A DNA stretch of 64,000 bases from Nannocystis exedens. Lineage in GTDB: Bacteria; Myxococcota_A; Polyangia; Nannocystales; Nannocystaceae. The notes under the pieces are model-generated. The model did no database searches. It saw only the letters and a list, made by a program, of their open reading frames with translations, and was not told the origin of the DNA. A program made the translations under genes and the position numbers. The DNA lies in NCBI RefSeq assembly GCF_002343915.1, contig NZ_NETK01000001.1:5780001-5844000 (forward strand). Reading direction: 5' to 3'. Positions 50,999 to 60,785 of this stretch are shown piece after piece (position 1 is the first letter of the stretch; the number at the start of each line of letters is the position of its first letter).

Positions 50999-53119
50999 AT
51001 GTCCGTCGCCGTCCCCTTCATCCCCCAGACCACCGCCGCCGACTGCGGCGCCGCCTGCCTGGCGATGGTGCTCGCATTTTACGGCCGCCGCGTCGGTCGC
51101 GACCACGTCCACAGGTCTCTCGGGACAGGTCGCGACGGCGCCTCCGCGCTGGCGGTGCTGCGGGCCGCCGAGCGCTGGGGTTTGGTCGGCCGCGGCGTGC
51201 GCCTGCCGGCCGCGGCGGCCTCGCGCCTGGCCCCGGCCAGCGTGCTGCACTGGGAGGGCAAGCACTTCGTCGTGCTCGAGCGGGCCGAGGCCGGGCGGGT
51301 GGTGCTGGTCGACCCGGCGCTCGGGCGCCGCGAGCTCGACGCCGACGCGTTCGCCCGCGGCTTCTCGGGGCTCGCGCTCGAGCTGTCCCCGGGGCCAGAT
51401 TTCACGATGGCCCCGGAGCAGGCGCCGTCGCCGACCTGGCTCGAGCTGCGGCGATCGCTGCGCGGCAGCGGCGTGCTCGGCCGGCTCGCGCTGGCGTCGG
51501 GCGGGCTGGTCGCGCTGTCGCTCGCCGGGCCGCTGACGATCTCCCACATCGTCGCGCGCGCCGGCGCCGGCGACCCCGGGCTCGCGGCGTGGGGCCTGGT
51601 CGTGCTCGCGTTCGCGGCCGGCCAATACGTCAGCTTCGTCGCCCGCGAGCGGCTGCTGTCGCGCCTGCGCCTGCACCTCGACCGCCGGCTCGCCAGCGGC
51701 CTGTTTTCGCACCTGATGCGCCTGCCGTGGAGCTTCTTCGCCGTGCGCCCGAGCAGCGACCTGGCCCTGCGGTTCACCGCGCTCGCGCCGGTGCGCGCGC
51801 TGCTGGCCCAGGTCGCGGCGGCGATCCTGACCGACGGCGCGCTGGTCGTGCTCTACCTCGCGGTCCTGTCCTTTTGGTCATGGCCGATGGCGCTGGCGGC
51901 GATCGCCCTGTCGCTCGTGCAGGTGCTGGTGGCCATGCGCGCGCGGGCCGTCGGCGAGCGGCTGTCGGCGCGGCAGATCGCCACGCAGGCGCAGGCGCAG
52001 GGCTACCAGTGGCGCGCGCTCGCGGCCCTGCCCGCGCTCAAGGCGATGGGCAGCGAGGGCGTCGCGCTGGAGCGCTGGCACGGCCTCCACGCCGAGGCCC
52101 ACGCCGCCGAGGCCGAGCGCGACCGCCACGGCGCCGGGGTCGACGGCCTGCTGCACGCCCTGCGCGTCGCCACGCCGCTCCTCCTGGTGTGGTTCGGGGC
52201 CACCCAGGTCGCGAGCGGCGCGCTCGAGCTCGGGCCGATGCTCGGCAGCACCTACCTGGCGATGAGCTTCCTCGCGCCGATCGGCAGCCTCGTCGCCTCG
52301 CTCGGCCGGTTGCCGCAGGTCGCCGGGCACATCGAGCGCATCGACGACGTCCTGCGCGCCGCGCCCGAGGTCGCGCCGGCGGGCGCCCACGCGCCGGCCG
52401 CGATCGCCGGGGCCATCGAGCTCACGGACGTCGGCTTCGCCTACGACGACCACAGCCCCGCCGTCGTGCGCGGGGTGAGCCTGTCCCTCCAGCCAGGTGA
52501 GCGGCTGTGCCTGGTCGGCCGCAGCGGCGCCGGCAAGTCGAGCCTGGCCGCGCTGCTGCTCGGGCTGGTGCGACCGACCGCGGGGACGATCGCGATCGAC
52601 GGCGTGCCGCTGGCGCGGCTCGACGCGGGCGCCCTGCGCCGCTGCACCGGCGTCGTCACCCAGGGCGCCGCCCTGCTCGACGGCACGATCCGCGACAACA
52701 TCGTCGTCGGCGCGCCCGGGGCCGACGGGGTCGACGTGATCGCGGCGGCCCAGATCGCGGCCATCCACGACGACATCCTCGCCATGCCGATGGGCTACGA
52801 CACCGTGCTGGTCGACGGCGGCGCCAACCTGTCCGGCGGCCAGCGCCAGCGGATCGCCCTCGCGCGCGCGCTGGTGCGGCGGCCGAGCCTGCTCCTGCTC
52901 GACGAGGCGACCTCGGCGCTCGACCCCGCGACCGAGGCCGAGGTGCTCGGCAATTTGAAGAACCTCGGCTGCACGACGATCCTCATCGCCCACCGGCCCA
53001 GCGTGGCTGCCCTGTGCGACCGCGTGGCGGTGCTCGAGCGCGGGAGGCTCGTCGAGTTCGGCGCGCCCGCCGACCTGCTCGCGCAGGGCGGGGCCTACCG
53101 CGCGCTCATGCAGCTGTGA
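50999..53119 (+). CDS. C39-peptidase ABC transporter (PCAT) for leader removal and export
   Basis: 706 residues. C39 peptidase 1-130: Cys16 in TTAADCGAACLAM, His89 in EGKHFVVLE and Asp105 in LVDPALG, all intact. Six-TM domain about 155-440. NBD: Walker A GRSGAGKSSL near 507, signature NLSGGQRQR near 611, Walker B LLLLDEATSALD near 631. It would cut after the Gly-Gly (or Ala-Gly) of the precursors and export the mature peptide. Last gene of the operon, 5 bases after the eliminase stop. Confidence 0.95.
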   Translation: MSVAVPFIPQTTAADCGAACLAMVLAFYGRRVGRDHVHRSLGTGRDGASALAVLRAAERWGLVGRGVRLPAAAASRLAPASVLHWEGKHFVVLERAEAGRVVLVDPALGRRELDADAFARGFSGLALELSPGPDFTMAPEQAPSPTWLELRRSLRGSGVLGRLALASGGLVALSLAGPLTISHIVARAGAGDPGLAAWGLVVLAFAAGQYVSFVARERLLSRLRLHLDRRLASGLFSHLMRLPWSFFAVRPSSDLALRFTALAPVRALLAQVAAAILTDGALVVLYLAVLSFWSWPMALAAIALSLVQVLVAMRARAVGERLSARQIATQAQAQGYQWRALAALPALKAMGSEGVALERWHGLHAEAHAAEAERDRHGAGVDGLLHALRVATPLLLVWFGATQVASGALELGPMLGSTYLAMSFLAPIGSLVASLGRLPQVAGHIERIDDVLRAAPEVAPAGAHAPAAIAGAIELTDVGFAYDDHSPAVVRGVSLSLQPGERLCLVGRSGAGKSSLAALLLGLVRPTAGTIAIDGVPLARLDAGALRRCTGVVTQGAALLDGTIRDNIVVGAPGADGVDVIAAAQIAAIHDDILAMPMGYDTVLVDGGANLSGGQRQRIALARALVRRPSLLLLDEATSALDPATEAEVLGNLKNLGCTTILIAHRPSVAALCDRVAVLERGRLVEFGAPADLLAQGGAYRALMQL

Positions 53120-53140
53120 GCGGGGCGCCGGGGCCCGACG

Positions 53141-53458
53141 TCAGCCGCGGTGGAAGACGAACCCGCAGCACGCCTCGGCGAGCTGCTCGAGCTGCAGCAC
53201 GGCCTCGAGCTCGCCGCACACCCCGTCCCCCGGGCACTCGCGCTCGAGCGCCTGGCCCGTCCAGCAGGTGCAGGTGTCGCCCTCGCAGGCGATCGACTGC
53301 ACGGGCTCGCCGGGGCATTCCTGCGAGAGGCCGCAAGTGACCTCCGTGCCGATGCTGGCGGCCAGGTTGCAAGTCGTGTCCGGTTCCGCCGGGTCCGGCG
53401 ACCAGGCGGCGAGCACGAGCACGAGCGAGCAGACGACGGGCCGGGCATGCGGACGCAT
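53141..53458 (-). CDS. small Cys-rich secreted protein
   Basis: 105 residues from ATG 53458. Signal MRPHARPVVCSLVLVLAAW, then about ten Cys (TTCNLAAS, VTCGL, ECPGE, ACEGDTCTC, ECPGDGVCGE, ACCGF). Disulfide-bonded periplasmic or secreted protein; function unknown. It runs toward the exporter gene with 21 bases between stops; no evidence that it belongs to the RiPP cluster. Confidence 0.6.
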   Translation of the reverse strand: MRPHARPVVCSLVLVLAAWSPDPAEPDTTCNLAASIGTEVTCGLSQECPGEPVQSIACEGDTCTCWTGQALERECPGDGVCGELEAVLQLEQLAEACCGFVFHRG

Positions 53459-53689
53459 GCGGCGAATCTGCACGGGAGCGGGGCGAGGTCGACTCGCGCG
53501 GACGAGCAGGCGCCCGGCCGGCGGCCGCAGATCTGCCTCGACGGCGAGCCGCCGGGCGCCCCGACCGTCGAAGTGCGGGGCGTCACGGGTCGGCCCTCGC
53601 GCCGGGACGACGGCCGTGCCTCGCTCCGCGCGAGGCCGCCGCAGGGGAGCATGGCCGCGGCTCGCTCGAGCCGGGACGCCCCGCGATGA

Positions 53690-53707
53690 CATGTCCCGAG
53701 GGACATG
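53690..53707. repeat. dispersed palindrome (perfect copy, 7-base arms)
   Basis: CATGTCC-CGAG-GGACATG directly downstream of the first copy of the duplicated membrane gene. Confidence 0.75.
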
Positions 53708-53721
53708 CCGAGAGCCGCGGC

Positions 53722-54021
53722 TCACGCGGCCTTGAGCGCCCACTCGCGGCGGAGCAGGTAGGCGAGCGGGCCGAGCGAGCCGAACGCCAGCGTGGCGACC
53801 AGATAGGGAAGGACGCCGAGGCCGTGCTTGCGGGCGTCGACCAGCATCCAGCCCATGATCATGAAGAGGGCGATGGTGAGGTCGAAGGCGGTGAGGATGC
53901 CGGGCCAGGACGACAGGAGGTCGGCGAACATGCCGACGTAGCCGTGGTTGGCGACGACGTAGACGGTCATGGCGAGGAAGTCGAGGGCGACGATGGCGAG
54001 GACGATCTGGCGGGTGTTCAT
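53722..54021 (-). CDS. DUF2834-like membrane protein, copy A
   Basis: 99 residues with three TM helices (QIVLAIVALDFLAMTVYVVA, ILTAFDLTIALFMIMGWML, VLPYLVATLAFGSLGPLAYLL). The size and DxxxM/…GW pattern fit DUF2834. ATG 54021 with AAGGAAA upstream. It is identical at nucleotide level, as far as I can align by eye, to copy B from 53718 to 54021. Confidence 0.72.
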   Translation of the reverse strand: MNTRQIVLAIVALDFLAMTVYVVANHGYVGMFADLLSSWPGILTAFDLTIALFMIMGWMLVDARKHGLGVLPYLVATLAFGSLGPLAYLLRREWALKAA

Positions 54022-54073
54022 ACAAATTTCCTTTTCGTGGCGGAGGAGCGGCTGCAGATGGCCGCGGCAGCGA

Positions 54074-54091
54074 CATGTCCCGAAGGACATG
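54074..54091. repeat. dispersed palindrome (perfect copy, 7-base arms)
   Basis: CATGTCC-CGAA-GGACATG downstream of copy B, in the same position relative to the gene as at 53690, differing by one loop base. Confidence 0.75.
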
Positions 54092-54102
54092 CTCTCGACG
54101 GC

Positions 54103-54402
54103 TCACGCGGCCTTGAGCGCCCACTCGCGGCGGAGCAGGTAGGCGAGCGGGCCGAGCGAGCCGAACGCCAGCGTGGCGACCAGATAGGGAAGGACGCCGA
54201 GGCCGTGCTTGCGGGCGTCGACCAGCATCCAGCCCATGATCATGAAGAGGGCGATGGTGAGGTCGAAGGCGGTGAGGATGCCGGGCCAGGACGACAGGAG
54301 GTCGGCGAACATGCCGACGTAGCCGTGGTTGGCGACGACGTAGACGGTCATGGCGAGGAAGTCGAGGGCGACGATGGCGAGGACGATCTGGCGGGTGTTC
54401 AT
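54103..54402 (-). CDS. DUF2834-like membrane protein, copy B
   Basis: 99 residues identical to copy A. Region 54099-54402 matches 53718-54021; the 5' leaders differ only slightly (AAGGAAATCAGCC against AAGGAAATTTGT before ATG). This is a tandem duplication with a period of 381 bases that includes the palindrome. Identical third codon positions point to a recent event or gene conversion. Confidence 0.72.
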   Translation of the reverse strand: MNTRQIVLAIVALDFLAMTVYVVANHGYVGMFADLLSSWPGILTAFDLTIALFMIMGWMLVDARKHGLGVLPYLVATLAFGSLGPLAYLLRREWALKAA

Positions 54403-54863
54403 GGCTGATTTCCTTCGTGCCGGACCATGAGCAACCCCCGTGCCAGCGCCCGATCGCCGGCGCGGCGGGGCTCCGGCGGCCGCAGGGCGCGGGCGACGTT
54501 GCAGGTCTGCAACACGCGTTGCGGACCCGCATCTTCGGCACGCCTCCGCGAGCGACGAGCGCGTCGATTCGGCTGGCGCGGCCGGGTCGCTCGCGCCGCG
54601 GCGAGACGGCGCGGGCGAGGGCCTGGCGCTCGCCCACACGAAAGAGCGGTCCTGGGAGGCTGCGGGAGGCCGACCCGCACGAGGGCCGGGGGAGCCGTTC
54701 GGCGTCGGCACCGACGCCGCGCACCGAGTTCGGCGCGCGGTCTCGGCGCCCGCGCGTCGCTGGCACGCCGCGTGCTCGGGACCGGCGCGTGACCGTCCGA
54801 CCGCGTCTCGCCTATAGTCGCCTCCGCGCCCTCGCGCTCGCCCCGACCGGAGACGAACCTCTC
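54403..54863. other. intergenic region before the two-component system
   Basis: 461 bases between divergent genes. Several frames are open, but are Arg-rich and contain no domain. No strong repeat seen. Holds the promoters for the membrane gene and the histidine kinase. Confidence 0.35.
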
Positions 54864-55786
54864 GTGCCTGCAGCGCCGCCCTCGCCACCGTCTCCGCGCC
54901 GCGCCTGGTTCGGCGCCCTCCTCGGGTTCGGCGCCGGGCTGTTCGACTTCCTCCTCCTGCGCCTCGCCGGCGTCGACGTCTCGCTGGTCGTCGTCGGCTT
55001 CTTCGCCGTCACCTTCGCCGGCTTCGGCTACGCGATCGCCCTCTTGCTCGACGCGCGCGACCGGCTCAAGGCCAGCGCCGCCGCGCTCGAGGCCAGCCAC
55101 CGCCGCGCCGCGCACAGCGAGAAGCTGGCGGCGATCGGTCGGCTCGCGGCCGGGGTCGCCCACGAGGTGCGCAACCCGCTCGGCGTGATCCGCTCGTCGG
55201 CTGCGCTTGTCCTCGAGGACATGACCGAGGGGACAGACAATCACCAGGCCGCGCGCTTCATCATCGAGGAGGTCGACCGGCTCAACGCCGTCGTCACCGC
55301 GCTGCTCGACTACGCGCGGCCGCTGGCGCCGCGGCGCGAGCCGGTCGACCTGGCCGGGCTCGTGACCGCGGTCGAGCCGCTCGTGCGCGACGCGTTGCGA
55401 CCGAAGCGCGGCCGGCTCGACGCCGCCGAGGGCGACGGCCCCGCGCTGCGCGGCGATCCGGACCTGCTGGCGCAGCTCGTCTACGGGCTGGCGCTGAACG
55501 CCGCCCAGGCGATCGGCGACGGCGGGCGCATCGAGCTGCGGGTGCGCCGGCGCGGGGAGGCGGTCGAGCTGCTGGTGCGCGACGACGGCCCCGGCGTCGC
55601 GCCCGAGCACGCGGCGCGGCTGTTCGAGCCGTTCTTCACCACCAAGAAGACCGGCACCGGCCTCGGGCTCGCCACCGCCGCGCGGATCGCCGAGGCCCAC
55701 GGCGGCGCGCTCGAGCTGGTCCCGGGCGCGGGCCTCGGGCCCGAGGGTCGCGGCGCCTGCTTCTGCGTGCGCCTGCCGGAGGCCGC

Positions 55787-55790
<4 letters not shown>
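54864..55790 (+). CDS. membrane sensor histidine kinase (NtrB-like)
   Basis: About 308 residues from GTG 54864 (GGAG 11 bases upstream). Two TM helices (GALLGFGAGLFDFLLLRLAG, VSLVVVGFFAVTFAGFGYAIALLL) with almost no periplasmic loop, so it probably senses in the membrane or cytosol. HisKA AAIGRLAAGVAHEVRNPLGVI (phospho-His near residue 110), N box LALNAAQAIGD, G1 VRDDGPGVA, F FFTTK, G2 GTGLGLATA. A dispersed palindrome (55207-55222, TTGTCC-N4-GGACAT) encodes LVLEDM inside the dimerisation helix. The stop overlaps the next GTGA. Confidence 0.9.
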
Positions 55791-57148
<1,358 letters not shown>

Positions 57149-57247
57149 GCCGACCTCCGCGCGAGCGATCGCGCGGCGGCACAGGGCCGCGAGCTCGGCT
57201 GGAGCTCGACTGGCGACGGAGCGAGGATTCGGCCGCGACGACTCCGC

Positions 57248-57898
57248 TCAGGGAGTCGCGCCGCGGCGGCGCACCAGCGCGTCGAGCTCCGCCAGTCCCT
57301 CGACGTAGTGCGCCGCGCCTGGCCCACGCGGCACCCCCGGGCGCAAGATCTGGACCGTCGTGAGCCCGAGCCGGTTGCCCGCCGCGATCTCCGAGTCGGG
57401 GTTGTCCCCCACCACGAAGACCTCGTCCGCGCGCAGCTCGTGGGCGCGGAGCAGCTCGCGGAACACCCCCTCCTTGCCGTGCGGTCCGGGCTCGTCGATC
57501 GCGTCGATGTAGACCCGCTCGAACCACCCGGCGATCCCGAGCGCCCGCACCTTGCTCTCCTGCAGCCGGCGGAAGCCCGACGTGACGAGGAAGCGCCGCG
57601 CCGGGATCGTGCGCAGCAGGTGCAGGTCCGGGTAGCCTCGCATCGGCGCGGTCACCTCGAGCCGCCCGAATTCGCGGAACCCCGCGTCGCGCATCGCCGG
57701 GGTGAACCTGTGCCGGTCGGCCACCTCGTCGAACGGGAAGCGCCAGCTCTCGGCGAACGCGCGCTCCAGATCGTCGTCGGAGACCGCGCCGTCGTTGGCG
57801 CGCCGCACGGCGTCGAACACGGGCTCGTAGAGCTGCGCGCCGGCCTCGTCCGCGCGCGCGAGGCAGACATCCAGATCGAAGATGATCGCGGGCTTCAT
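57248..57898 (-). CDS. HAD-superfamily hydrolase
   Basis: 216 residues. Motif I IIFDLDVCLA has both Asp (third position Val, Cys in place of the usual Thr); motif II VTSGF, motif III K in HGKEGVF, motif IV VVGDNPDSEI. A cap of about 60 residues gives the phosphoglycolate-phosphatase-like group. Acts on small phosphate esters or similar. Confidence 0.88.
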   Translation of the reverse strand: MKPAIIFDLDVCLARADEAGAQLYEPVFDAVRRANDGAVSDDDLERAFAESWRFPFDEVADRHRFTPAMRDAGFREFGRLEVTAPMRGYPDLHLLRTIPARRFLVTSGFRRLQESKVRALGIAGWFERVYIDAIDEPGPHGKEGVFRELLRAHELRADEVFVVGDNPDSEIAAGNRLGLTTVQILRPGVPRGPGAAHYVEGLAELDALVRRRGATP

Positions 57899-58071
57899 GG
57901 CGAGGCGAGCATTCCATCCGGGGACAGGCCCGGCAATCGTCGCCCGGTTCGGGCCGTGGCGGGCCGGCGGCGAGCGATGGGGGCGCCGCGCCGGCGGCCC
58001 GGTGGCGCCCGGTCCTGCTCGCTCGACAACGGCGAGCGTCGCGACACACTCGGCGGCGATCGAGGGATGCC

Positions 58072-58407
58072 ATGTCGATGCTCGCCGCGTTGCTCTACAC
58101 CCAGACGATGCTGCTCGCCGCGCCGGCGGCGGCGACGCCCGCGCTCGACGACGGCGGCTCGGAGCCGTCCTGCGGGCTGCGCATGCAACAGGGTTGGTGC
58201 GCCGACCCGCAATTCGCCGGCCCGTGGTACTGCCTCGCGCGCTGCACCGGCCAGACCGAGTTCTACGTCGCCGACGCGCAGCCCCTCGTCCTGACCGGCG
58301 ACTGGGAGGGCATGCAGGCCGACTGTTATTTGAAGGCCGTGAACTTCTGCACCACCGCCCTCTCGCAATACCTCGATCGCTCGTGCCTCGGCGGCGCCGT
58401 CGAATGA
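58072..58407 (+). CDS. small secreted Cys-containing protein
   Basis: 111 residues. Signal MSMLAALLYTQTMLLAAPAAATP, then a mature part with six Cys (PSCGLRM, GWCADP, YCLARC, DCYLK, FCTTA, SCLGG). No known domain. Confidence 0.55.
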   Translation: MSMLAALLYTQTMLLAAPAAATPALDDGGSEPSCGLRMQQGWCADPQFAGPWYCLARCTGQTEFYVADAQPLVLTGDWEGMQADCYLKAVNFCTTALSQYLDRSCLGGAVE

Positions 58408-58644
58408 CCCGAGGCGGGGCCGGAAGGCCGCGGCCGGGGTGAACGACGCTCGCTCACGTCACGAACGCGAGGGCGCGATCCGTCGCCACGGCGTTCGGCG
58501 GCGGGTCGGCCGATCGCATGTCGACGCATTCGTCGTTCGTACTCCGTCCCGCCGACGCCGCGTCGATCGTCGCCCGGGGCGTGCAGCGGCGCGCGGGGCG
58601 ATAACTCCCGTTGATCGCCGCATTGGCGTTTGAAAGCATCCCTC

Positions 58645-58666
58645 CCCGCCGCATCGGCGCGGCGGG
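58645..58666 (+). promoter_or_regulatory. hairpin overlapping the ribosome-site region
   Basis: Arms CCCGCCGC / GCGGCGGG lie 14 bases before the ATG at 58680. The 3' side runs into GGGAAGGA, the ribosome site, so pairing of CCTCCCC with it could hold translation of the repeat protein low. Confidence 0.45.
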
Positions 58667-58679
58667 AAGGAATCGTTCG

Positions 58680-59366
58680 ATGCCGTCACTCAACCAATTT
58701 GCGTACGTCGCGGGCTCCACCAATTATCAGTTCGGTTACAACTCGATCCCCAACATCACGATCACGGGCGCCCCGGCCGACGCCAACCTGGCTCGCTGGT
58801 CGATGCTGCACGACAACGCGGCCTATCGCCTGTACTGCTTCAAGGGCAGCAGCCGCGACGCGCTCTACCAGTTCGGCTTCAACGGCACGAGCTACGCCTA
58901 CGGTCACAACTCGATCGCCGAGCTGCGGCTCGAGGGCTTCCCGGCCGACGTCGACGCCAGCAGCTTCGCGATGCTGCACGACGGCGCCGACTACCGGCTG
59001 TACATGCGCCGGCTCGGGTTCCGCCAGACGCTGTACCAGGCCGCCTGGGTGCCGGGCACCAACATCTACCGCTTCGGCCACAACTCGATCCCGCAGATCC
59101 CCGTGCTCGAGTTCCCCGGCGACACCGACTGGTCGCGCTGGGCCATGCTGCACGACGGCGCCAATTACCGGTTTTACGCCTTCAAGCTCGGCAGCAACAC
59201 CCAGCTCTACCAGGGCGCCTTCAACCGGGCCAACAACAGCTACCAGTTCGGCTTCAACTCGATCCGCGAGCTGACCCTGGTCGGCGCTCCCGCGGGCAGC
59301 GACACCGGCAGCTGCGCCATGCTGCACGACAACAGCGCCTACCGCTTCTACTTCCAGACCCGCTGA
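58680..59366 (+). CDS. internal-repeat protein of unknown function
   Basis: 228 residues from ATG 58680 (MPSLNQFAYVAG). About four and a half repeats of about 48 residues; each contains YQFG[YF]NSI, a strand with L/I-x-G-x-P, WSMLHD or SFAMLHD, then YRLYCF/YRFYAF. No signal peptide and no Cys-rich part. The pattern suggests a closed beta-repeat fold, perhaps a lectin-like or propeller-like toroid. I do not recognise a named family. The strong aromatic content (Tyr, Phe, Trp) would fit carbohydrate binding, which is inference. Confidence 0.7.
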   Translation: MPSLNQFAYVAGSTNYQFGYNSIPNITITGAPADANLARWSMLHDNAAYRLYCFKGSSRDALYQFGFNGTSYAYGHNSIAELRLEGFPADVDASSFAMLHDGADYRLYMRRLGFRQTLYQAAWVPGTNIYRFGHNSIPQIPVLEFPGDTDWSRWAMLHDGANYRFYAFKLGSNTQLYQGAFNRANNSYQFGFNSIRELTLVGAPAGSDTGSCAMLHDNSAYRFYFQTR

Positions 59367-59424
59367 CGCGCGCCTCGCTCGCCGCCGGCGCCTCGTCGGT
59401 GGTGCGTGAGCCGGTGCTGGCAGC

Positions 59425-59550
59425 GTCGCAGGACGCCGCGGCTCGCATTTGCGCGGGCGCAGGACGCCGCGGCTCTCGCCTCGCGCGTCGGCGGGCCCAC
59501 GACGCCGCGGCTCTCGCCTCGCGCGTCGGCGGGCGCACGACGCCGGGGCC
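59425..59550. repeat. 38-bp tandem repeat
   Basis: GACGCCGCGGCTC starts at 59432, 59463 and 59501, and a partial copy at 59539. The last two spacings are 38 bases, the first 31. Units include CTCGCGCGTCGGCGGGC. Non-coding, between the repeat protein and the C15-like gene. Confidence 0.7.
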
Positions 59551-59605
59551 CTCTCGTTGCGTGCGATCGGCGCTCCGCCGGCGCGTGCTAACCTCGGCTT
59601 CCGGC

Positions 59606-60535
59606 ATGGACGACCTCGACGCCTACGGCCGCGACTACGTCCCGCAGGCGGCCGCCGGCGTCGCCGACCACGCGATCCGCGGCGGCGACCGCTACGTCGG
59701 TCAGCGCGACCTGCTGCGGGCGATCGCGGTCGCCGACTCCGGCGCCGAGGCCGACGTGCAGCTCGGGGTCGATCCCGGCACCTTTTATTGCGCCGACCAG
59801 CTGGCCAACCTGATCGCGCTGGCGGGCGAGCCCGCGTTCGCCGGCGTGCTGACCGGCTTCATCCACGTCCCGCCCGATCGCAGCACCGGCGCGGCCGCGG
59901 CCGCGGCGACGCACCTGCTGCCGCGGCGTGACAACCTCCAGCAGTGCGCGCGGGTGGTCGCCGCGGCGCTGCGCGAGCTGTCCGAAGAGACATCTTCCTT
60001 CGCCGACACGCCGGCGCTCGTGCTGACCGCGTTCGGCCCGTTCGCCGGCGTGGTCGACAACCCCACGGCGGCCTTCGTCGGCGACGGGGACGGCCTCGCC
60101 GCGATGGTGCGGCTGGCCGCGCCCGAGCTGGCGCCGGTCGGGCGCGAGCCGCTGGCGACCGGCGTCCTGCACCGCTACGCCGGCGGCGGGCGTGAATTGC
60201 TGCTGGCCACCGCGGAGCTGCCGCTGGCGGCCAGCCCGGACGACGCGCTGGCCGGCCGCTACTTCGACCCCGACACGGTCGCCGCCACCTTCCGCCGCGC
60301 GCTGGCCGACATCGCCCGCGTGCAGCCCCCGCGGGCGATCGTCAGCCTCGGGGTCGACAGCGGCCAGGTGCTGCGCCCGGCTCGCCCGGCCTTCCGCGTC
60401 GAGACGCAGACCCGCGGTTTCCACGGCGCCACCCGCGGCCGCACCGCCAGCGACGCGTACCAGCGCCACCTCGCGCTGGCCCGCCTGTACCTGCGCGCGC
60501 GAGCGCGGGGCGACGGGCCGCTGCGGTTTCGATGA
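59606..60535 (+). CDS. pyroglutamyl-peptidase-like (C15) protein, apparently circularly permuted
   Basis: 309 residues from ATG 59606. In the C15 family the order is N-terminal TGFGPFGG…NP, central Glu, then Cys in AGTYVCN and His in GFIHxP. Here the Cys and His part comes first: VDPGTFYCADQLANL (Cys near 57) and VLTGFIHVPP (His near 90). The part that should be N-terminal comes second: VLTAFGPFAGVVDNPTAAF near 145-163, and AIVSLGVDSGQ…FRVETQTRGF near 245-275, including the place of the catalytic Glu. A permuted single domain, or two partial domains, are possible. Activity is uncertain. Confidence 0.6.
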   Translation: MDDLDAYGRDYVPQAAAGVADHAIRGGDRYVGQRDLLRAIAVADSGAEADVQLGVDPGTFYCADQLANLIALAGEPAFAGVLTGFIHVPPDRSTGAAAAAATHLLPRRDNLQQCARVVAAALRELSEETSSFADTPALVLTAFGPFAGVVDNPTAAFVGDGDGLAAMVRLAAPELAPVGREPLATGVLHRYAGGGRELLLATAELPLAASPDDALAGRYFDPDTVAATFRRALADIARVQPPRAIVSLGVDSGQVLRPARPAFRVETQTRGFHGATRGRTASDAYQRHLALARLYLRARARGDGPLRFR

Positions 60536-60541
60536 CCCGTG

Positions 60542-60565
60542 GGACATGCCCGAAAGAGCATGTCC
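60542..60565. repeat. dispersed palindrome (perfect 8-base arms)
   Basis: GGACATGC / GCATGTCC around eight bases, six bases after the C15-like stop; probable terminator role. Confidence 0.75.
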
Positions 60566-60785
60566 AACAGTTCATGTGAATCGCCCCCCGGATCGAGCGG
60601 CGCCGGGCGAGGGGCGGACGGGAAGCGTGCAGCTCTCGAGACGGGAGGGAGCGGCCGGCGAAGGGCGTGGCCGGGCGCTCCGCCGGCGATCGCCGCGCCA
60701 GGGCAGGTGGTGGCCAGGCCTCGGCCGCTCGCACGGGCGTCGAACCCAGGCAGGGCGGCCCGCGCATCCCTGAGATCGCTGGACC

